Shown piece after piece: positions 32,341-36,422 of a stretch of 36,422 nucleotides of DNA. Positions within the stretch are counted from its first letter, which is position 1. Each line of letters begins with the position of its first letter. The stretch covers positions 1 to 36,422 of the forward strand of contig JAGSGJ010000022.1 in NCBI GenBank assembly GCA_023955225.1, written 5' to 3'. The position numbers and the translations under genes are program-made. The notes under the pieces were generated by a model. The model was given only the letters and a program-made list of their open reading frames with translations. It was not told where the DNA came from and searched no databases. This stretch comes from Sulfurovum sp. Lineage in GTDB: Bacteria > Campylobacterota > Campylobacteria > Campylobacterales > Sulfurovaceae.

Positions 32341-34074
32341 TTAGGATGAGCAGCTAACATGGGATATGCCTCCGACCTCAAAGAACCGTGATGGCTTCAG
32401 GCTATAGTATTTCCCTTCCACGTCTTTGGACTGCTCAGCGTATGGCTGTGTCATTACTTCCTGCAATTCTCTAAGTAAAGCATAGTTCCCCTCTTTGGCT
32501 TGCTGATACGCAGGCACAAGAAACCACTCTCTCAAAGTGTATTTTGGGTTGACAAGTTTCATTTGCTGTGAGAGCTCCTCACGGGATTGGGGCAAAGCAG
32601 CATTCACATCGGTTGTATTGGAACTGCTGATGAGCGATTTCCATTTTTCAAGCCACAGCGACCAGCGCTTTTGGATGCCTTCATCATAGCTCACATCCTT
32701 GTAGAAGCTTTTTTTAAGAGGCTCCATGTCTTCAGGTAGCTGTGAGAGTTCACGAAAGAAGAGTGTGTAATCCACAGAAGTTTGCACCATGAGTATTTGG
32801 AGCTCATTGAACAATGCTGCGTCAAAAGTACTAAGTCCAAGTTTGGCAGCCCACATCTTTTTCATTTGCGTTTGCATACCTTTAGAAAATCCACTTTTAA
32901 TCTCGTCCAGTTCAAGTAGATGGTTCTGATGCGATGTCAACAACGGTTGCAACGCTGTGCAAAACGTATGAAAGTTTCGTTCCGCTGCCAGCGGCTGGTT
33001 TAGGAACGCGAAGTGCTGTCCTCCACCTGTCCACGACTGATAATTCGGGTCAAACACATCACAGAATCCGAATGGTCCATAATCGAGTGTGAAGCCTCCT
33101 GCTGCACAGTTATCACTATTGAAATTCCCTTGGCAATAGCCGACGCGAATCCAGTTTGCCACAAGAGACGTAAGGCGACTGCGGAACTCACTTGCCAGCA
33201 ACACCACTTTTTCTGCGGTGCTTAAATTCTTGTCTATAACCTCACTATACTCACGATCAATCAAGTGCAACACAATCTTCTCAAGCTCTTCCATTGCTTT
33301 TGGGTGTTCCTTTTTGCGGGCACGGCGAGCAAAAAGTTCGAGCTGCCCAACCCGAATAAACGAAGGTGCAACGCGCGTAGAGATAGCCACGGCCTCCGAT
33401 ACCATCATGTCGGGATCCTTCGAATATGAACCTTCCGAATACCACGGCCGTTTGACCTTTTCTGTTTTTGAAGTGAACAAACTCAAAGACCGTGATGTTG
33501 GCACTCCAAGTGCGTGCATGTGCTCCTGTGCAAGAAACTCACGAACACTCGACCGCAAGACTGCTCGACCGTCGGCACCTCGGCAATATGGCGTCCGACC
33601 GCCACCTTTGAGCTGCATTTCCCAGCGCTTACCGTTGATCACGGCCTCAAGCACGGAAACCGCCCGACCATCGCCGTATCCGTTACCAGTTTGGAAGGGG
33701 CACTGCTGGTAGTATTCGGTACCGAAGATCGAAAGAGCATACCCACATGCCCAACCGACTTTGCTGATCGGTTCTGGTACGTGCGAGATGTCGCCAGAGA
33801 ACATACGAACGAAGTCGGCCGACTGCGCAAGGCTATCGGCGAAGCCCAGTTCACGAAATAGGTTTTTGCTGTGCGCAACGTACTGGGGGTCTTTGATTGG
33901 CGTTGGGTTCACGGGGACATAGTGGCCGCTGAAGACTTGTCGCGGATGGTGGTCGACGCCGTCTGCTTTAGCTTCTGGATCGCTGTTGAGCGTATCCATT
34001 AGCGAGTAGTTTGCTAATGCTGCTAGATCGGAGAGTGTTTCTACAGTCCGAGACTTTTGTTTTATTACTTTCAT
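32341..34074 (-). CDS. selO: Protein adenylyltransferase SelO (YdiU)
   Basis: SelO is a pseudokinase-fold enzyme that transfers AMP from ATP to Ser/Thr/Tyr of proteins, linked to redox stress. Seen are YGDGRAVSVLEA, K156 in EMQLKGGGRTPYCRG, SSVREFLAQEHMHALGVPT, VASFIRVGQLE-like APSFIRVGQLE, and the metal-binding FNSDN ... LDYGPFG (about 318-335). The protein ends SCSS, with cysteine where eukaryotic SelO has selenocysteine. At 577 residues it exceeds E. coli YdiU (478). The gene is visibly GC-richer than its neighbours, above all in its 5' half (about 33300-34000), suggesting acquisition from another lineage. AAGGAAG precedes ATG 34074. Confidence 0.94.
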   Translation of the reverse strand: MKVIKQKSRTVETLSDLAALANYSLMDTLNSDPEAKADGVDHHPRQVFSGHYVPVNPTPIKDPQYVAHSKNLFRELGFADSLAQSADFVRMFSGDISHVPEPISKVGWACGYALSIFGTEYYQQCPFQTGNGYGDGRAVSVLEAVINGKRWEMQLKGGGRTPYCRGADGRAVLRSSVREFLAQEHMHALGVPTSRSLSLFTSKTEKVKRPWYSEGSYSKDPDMMVSEAVAISTRVAPSFIRVGQLELFARRARKKEHPKAMEELEKIVLHLIDREYSEVIDKNLSTAEKVVLLASEFRSRLTSLVANWIRVGYCQGNFNSDNCAAGGFTLDYGPFGFCDVFDPNYQSWTGGGQHFAFLNQPLAAERNFHTFCTALQPLLTSHQNHLLELDEIKSGFSKGMQTQMKKMWAAKLGLSTFDAALFNELQILMVQTSVDYTLFFRELSQLPEDMEPLKKSFYKDVSYDEGIQKRWSLWLEKWKSLISSSNTTDVNAALPQSREELSQQMKLVNPKYTLREWFLVPAYQQAKEGNYALLRELQEVMTQPYAEQSKDVEGKYYSLKPSRFFEVGGISHVSCSS

Positions 34075-34225
34075 ATATCTTCCTTAAAATCTGAGGACAA
34101 TAAACTTAAGGGAACCTCTAATAATTTCTCTTAGTATCAATGCCAGTTATGGTTTGAATTTTATCATAAAAAGTTTCATTAATACTATTTGAGGTACAAA
34201 TCCATAAAGGTAGCAAAGAATAGAA

Positions 34226-34250
34226 AGTATAGGGGTCAATTTTAGGGGTC
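34226..34250. repeat. Repeat AGGGGTC x2 and left copy of AGTATAGGGG
   Basis: AGGGGTC occurs at 34231-34237 and 34244-34250, just beyond the ADP-ribosylglycohydrolase-like stop. The 10-mer AGTATAGGGG (34226-34235) recurs inverted at 35597-35606, on the far side of the transposase remnant. Short GGGGTC-type sequences commonly accompany REP-associated transposases, so this may be an element end. Confidence 0.4.
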
Positions 34251-34252
34251 TA

Positions 34253-35377
34253 TCATTCTGGATAGAATCTATTTAACCATTGATTTATTTGTATATCTAA
34301 GGCATCGTGTTGTGACAAAGTGGTATAAAATTCTTCATCAAACTTGTTTGATGCCAATCCTATTATTGTTCCTAGTACAGATCCTCTATGTGCATTTTCT
34401 CCTCCTAGGTTTGTATTTATAAGCAGGGCTTTTCGTGGATTTTCATAATACTTGGAAGCTAGATAACAAACACTAGGCCATGAATCTGTTATATAGCATG
34501 CAAGAGAGTAGAGACGACCAACTACATAAGAATCTTCCTTCTTTTGGCTAAGTAGTTTACCAAGCTTGGTACCTGGAATAACATTGGCAGCTTTTTCAAT
34601 TGCATCTTCTACTGATTCATTTATAGGACGATTAAGGAGGGTATGTAATAAAATAACATAGCTATCGACAACATACATCAAGCTTTTATCTGGATGTGTT
34701 AACCATACATGTTCTCTACACTGTTGTTGTACTAGGGGCAAAGGTTCAGAGGCTAGAAGTGCTAAAGCTAATGGTGCTATTGTTACCAATGCACCCATTG
34801 ATGGGGTATCGTGAGTAACAGCTCCGCAATCTTTTGGATTTTTCCCAGAGATGTAGTTTGCGAAAAATCCTCTATGACAACTTTCAGCATAGGTATCTGG
34901 GTGTGCAGGTTTATCTGCAGTCATCAAGTCTACATACTCTCTTACCCAAACTTCAGAATTATAATGACCATCTCTAGCTAGACTATTCATTAGCCATTTT
35001 GCCCACCATGCGTTTAGTGTATTTTCTCCTGCTTGCATACCATGGTGATAGTGACCATTTGGACGACCCCAGAGGTGGCCTTTATGTTTTAGAATGACTT
35101 CACCGACAACTTCTTTTTGAATAGTATTATTTCTGTTTTTCCTACCACCACTCGTAGTTGAGTGTAGTTTCATGATTGAGCTTGGATGATATTCAGGAGC
35201 AGCTTCCATTTTGCGTATTCCATGAGGAGGAAATGCTTTGAGAATATTCACTGGATTGTAGAACCAGTGTACTGGCATAGAAAGAGCATCACCTATATAC
35301 AGATTTATCAAAGCAGCTTTGGCTCTGGAACGTTTTATGCCTACTGTTAATGGCTCTAATTGATCTGATATGCTCAT
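34253..35377 (-). CDS. Divergent ADP-ribosylglycohydrolase-fold protein
   Basis: The 374-residue protein fits the DraG/ARH helical fold: LINLYIGDALSMPVHWFY at the N-terminus (canonical G-D-A-L-G), TPSMGALVTIAPLALAL in the middle (usually G-N-G-A-L-M-R-I-A-P) and NLGGENAHRGSVLGTIIGLA near the C-terminus. The canonical metal ligands are not where expected: no T-D-D follows the first motif, and the G-G-D-T-D segment is G-G-E-N-A-H-R. It may bind metal differently, or act on another substrate or not at all. AGGAG precedes ATG 35377, which overlaps the stop of a transposase fragment (ATGA). Family is fairly sure, activity is not. Confidence 0.78.
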   Translation of the reverse strand: MSISDQLEPLTVGIKRSRAKAALINLYIGDALSMPVHWFYNPVNILKAFPPHGIRKMEAAPEYHPSSIMKLHSTTSGGRKNRNNTIQKEVVGEVILKHKGHLWGRPNGHYHHGMQAGENTLNAWWAKWLMNSLARDGHYNSEVWVREYVDLMTADKPAHPDTYAESCHRGFFANYISGKNPKDCGAVTHDTPSMGALVTIAPLALALLASEPLPLVQQQCREHVWLTHPDKSLMYVVDSYVILLHTLLNRPINESVEDAIEKAANVIPGTKLGKLLSQKKEDSYVVGRLYSLACYITDSWPSVCYLASKYYENPRKALLINTNLGGENAHRGSVLGTIIGLASNKFDEEFYTTLSQHDALDIQINQWLNRFYPE

Positions 35378-35539
35378 GCTCTACTCCTCTTTACCACTCC
35401 ATACACCGCCTGTTGTGATACTCCCAATACTTTAGCAACCCTATGCTGAGAATAGCCTTCTTCTAACTACTCTTTGTTCTACGCCTCTATTGATAATATG
35501 ATAGTAACCTGGTATCTCTATACGGAGTCGTCTTGGCAT
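35374..35539 (-). pseudogene. Remnant of a REP-associated tyrosine (IS200-like) transposase
   Basis: Read on the minus strand, ATG 35539 opens MPRRLRIEIPGYYHIINRG, the characteristic N-terminus of RAYT/IS200-like transposases, for about 25 codons and then goes out of frame. About 28 codons in a second frame follow (about 35460-35374) with RVAKVLGVSQQAVY, a C-terminal helix-turn-helix typical of the same family, ending at TGA. The catalytic middle, with the HUH and tyrosine motifs, is gone, so this is an internal-deletion scar of about 166 bp. Its last codons overlap the ADP-ribosylglycohydrolase-like start. Two further stops lie in the second frame upstream. Confidence 0.72.
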
Positions 35540-35596
35540 ACTTACTCTTTGGGTGATGTATAGCGTAGATTTTACTAGGTTATCATTGTCATCTGC

Positions 35597-35606
35597 CCCC
35601 TATACT
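35597..35606. repeat. Right, inverted copy of AGTATAGGGG
   Basis: CCCCTATACT is the exact reverse complement of 34226-34235. It lies 58 bp upstream of the transposase remnant. The pair brackets about 1.36 kb containing the ADP-ribosylglycohydrolase-like gene and the remnant. Apart from this, the 157 bp between 35540 and the next gene is plain AT-rich sequence with a possible -10 (TATTAT, 35686-35691). Confidence 0.35.
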
Positions 35607-35696
35607 ACGTCTTTTAGAGAAAATAGCATACATTCAATTGATTTTTTGTCAAATAAAAACTCTCATTACATTTAGAATTATTGGTTATTATAGGCG

Positions 35697-36422
35697 ATGC
35701 ATAAAAATACACAAATGGTTTATACCTATCACAATGAAACAAAACATACCCAACAACGATATGCTAAGTCCTTAGGATATATGGATTGGGCAACACAGCC
35801 AAATCCGTATCGTAGCTACACAGATACTCAAAAAACGACATTACCTCTTTCTTTTGAAAATAAAAGTTTGGAATACAGTCAAATATTTACCCAAGCAAAA
35901 GAAGAAAAAGTAGTTGCTCCTTTATGTTTAGAGTCCGTATCACAATTTTTTCAGTTTTCACTAGGACTCGCAGCGATAAAAGAGTTTGAAGGACAATCAT
36001 GGGCTCTAAGATGTAATGCTTCAAGTGGTAACTTACAACCAAGTGAAGCCTATATCATCTCTAAAGATATAGAAGGGATAGAAGATGGTCTTCATCACTA
36101 TGCTCCACGGGAACATCAACTTGAATTACTTTCTAAAACAACCAGTGATTTAGCGTTACCCACTCATAGTTTTTTAGTCTCTTTGTCTTCAATCGTTTGG
36201 AGAGAAGCTTGGAAATATGGTGAACGATCTTGGAGATATACCCAACTTGATTGTGGTCATGCACTAAAAGCGTTAGAAGTCTCTGCTTTAATCTTAGGAT
36301 GGAAAATAGATGTTATCAGTACCAAAGATACAGAACTTCAAAGTTTAATAGGTTTTAACCAAGCACATAGATATGTACCTGAGGAGAGAGAACTTTCCGA
36401 TATGTTATTATTGGTCACTTTA
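35697..36422 (+). CDS. SagB-type dehydrogenase, nitroreductase fold (partial, runs off the window)
   Basis: The first 242 codons are present and the frame is open to the last base. The protein starts MHKNTQMVYTYHNETKH and continues with LGYMDWATQPNPYRSY, then ALRCNASSGNLQPSEAYII, the R-x-x-x-S-x-G-x-L-x-P-x-E flavin motif of SagB/ThcOx enzymes. GLHHYAPREHQLE and WRYTQLDCGHALKALEVSALILGW complete the first nitroreductase-like domain. SagB homologues are FMN oxidases of azole formation in peptides, but stand-alone proteobacterial versions have no proven substrate. Full-length relatives of this layout often have two such domains. The ATG at 35697 has only a weak site (TAGG); 35715 is an alternative. 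Confidence 0.85.
   Translation, partial: MHKNTQMVYTYHNETKHTQQRYAKSLGYMDWATQPNPYRSYTDTQKTTLPLSFENKSLEYSQIFTQAKEEKVVAPLCLESVSQFFQFSLGLAAIKEFEGQSWALRCNASSGNLQPSEAYIISKDIEGIEDGLHHYAPREHQLELLSKTTSDLALPTHSFLVSLSSIVWREAWKYGERSWRYTQLDCGHALKALEVSALILGWKIDVISTKDTELQSLIGFNQAHRYVPEERELSDMLLLVTL

Noticed and set aside
33218..33712. 164-codon open frame antisense to selO
   Set aside because: Arises from the GC-rich composition of selO; no start context and no protein-like features.
32341..35377. SelO and the ADP-ribosylglycohydrolase-like gene as one protein-modification operon
   Set aside because: They are on the same strand, but the roughly 180-bp gap, the element-like repeats between them and their different base composition argue for separate origins and transcripts.
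1..36422. CRISPR array, rRNA operon, prophage or toxin-antitoxin system
   Set aside because: No regularly spaced repeats, rRNA signature sequences, phage structural genes or recognisable toxin-antitoxin pairs were found in the window.

Overview
The window looks like a chromosomal segment of a Campylobacterota (epsilonproteobacterial) genome, most like a Sulfurovum/Sulfurimonas-type bacterium. This is inferred from low GC with AT-rich TATAAT-type promoters, the gene set (AcnB, an alternative-route polyamine dehydrogenase beside biosynthetic SpeA, a fused LplT-PlsC-acyl-ACP synthetase, a STAS-fused MlaE) and tightly overlapping operons. No rRNA or marker gene fixes the genus.

Layout. 1-1000: the end of an unknown gene, a YbgC-type thioesterase and a small membrane protein. 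1205-7508 (minus): aconitase B, the FtsK DNA translocase with a good terminator, and an NDH-2-like FAD oxidoreductase. 7676-7968: tRNA-Leu(CAA), tRNA-Gly(UCC) and tRNA-Gly(GCC). 8048-10845 (plus): a strictly overlapping operon ubiX-coaD-tmk-hisS. 10872-15013 (minus): an outer-membrane beta-barrel protein, then a four-gene Mla/Pqi-like lipid-transport operon with permease, ATPase, MCE protein and lipoprotein. 15086-18924 (plus): speA and cysE, then an aspartate aminotransferase with its own promoter. 18979-20524: a divergent DedA-family protein and an AEC-family carrier. 20558-26813 (plus): a 14-codon leader ORF overlapping a carboxynorspermidine dehydrogenase gene, a DUF218 protein, a DUF2461 protein and a 1150-residue Aas-like fusion.

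26814-36422 is more mosaic. It holds a small gene that appears to be split by a frameshift behind a hairpin that masks its Shine-Dalgarno sequence, a DUF2237 protein, a short DsbD, a DMT transporter, an M29-peptidase-like protein, a cysteine-rich protein, an acidic hypothetical protein, a GC-richer SelO gene, a divergent ADP-ribosylglycohydrolase-fold gene, the remnant of a REP-associated (IS200-like) transposase, and the first 242 codons of a SagB-type dehydrogenase that runs off the window.

Most of the window is housekeeping: TCA/rTCA carbon flow, chromosome segregation, CoA, dTMP and His-tRNA synthesis, envelope lipid trafficking and recycling, and polyamine and cysteine synthesis. I do not see a clearly new multi-gene system. 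The best leads are the leader ORF on the polyamine gene, the masked and frame-shifted small gene near 26.9 kb, and the transposase-scarred segment carrying an ADP-ribosylglycohydrolase homologue without the usual metal-binding motifs.
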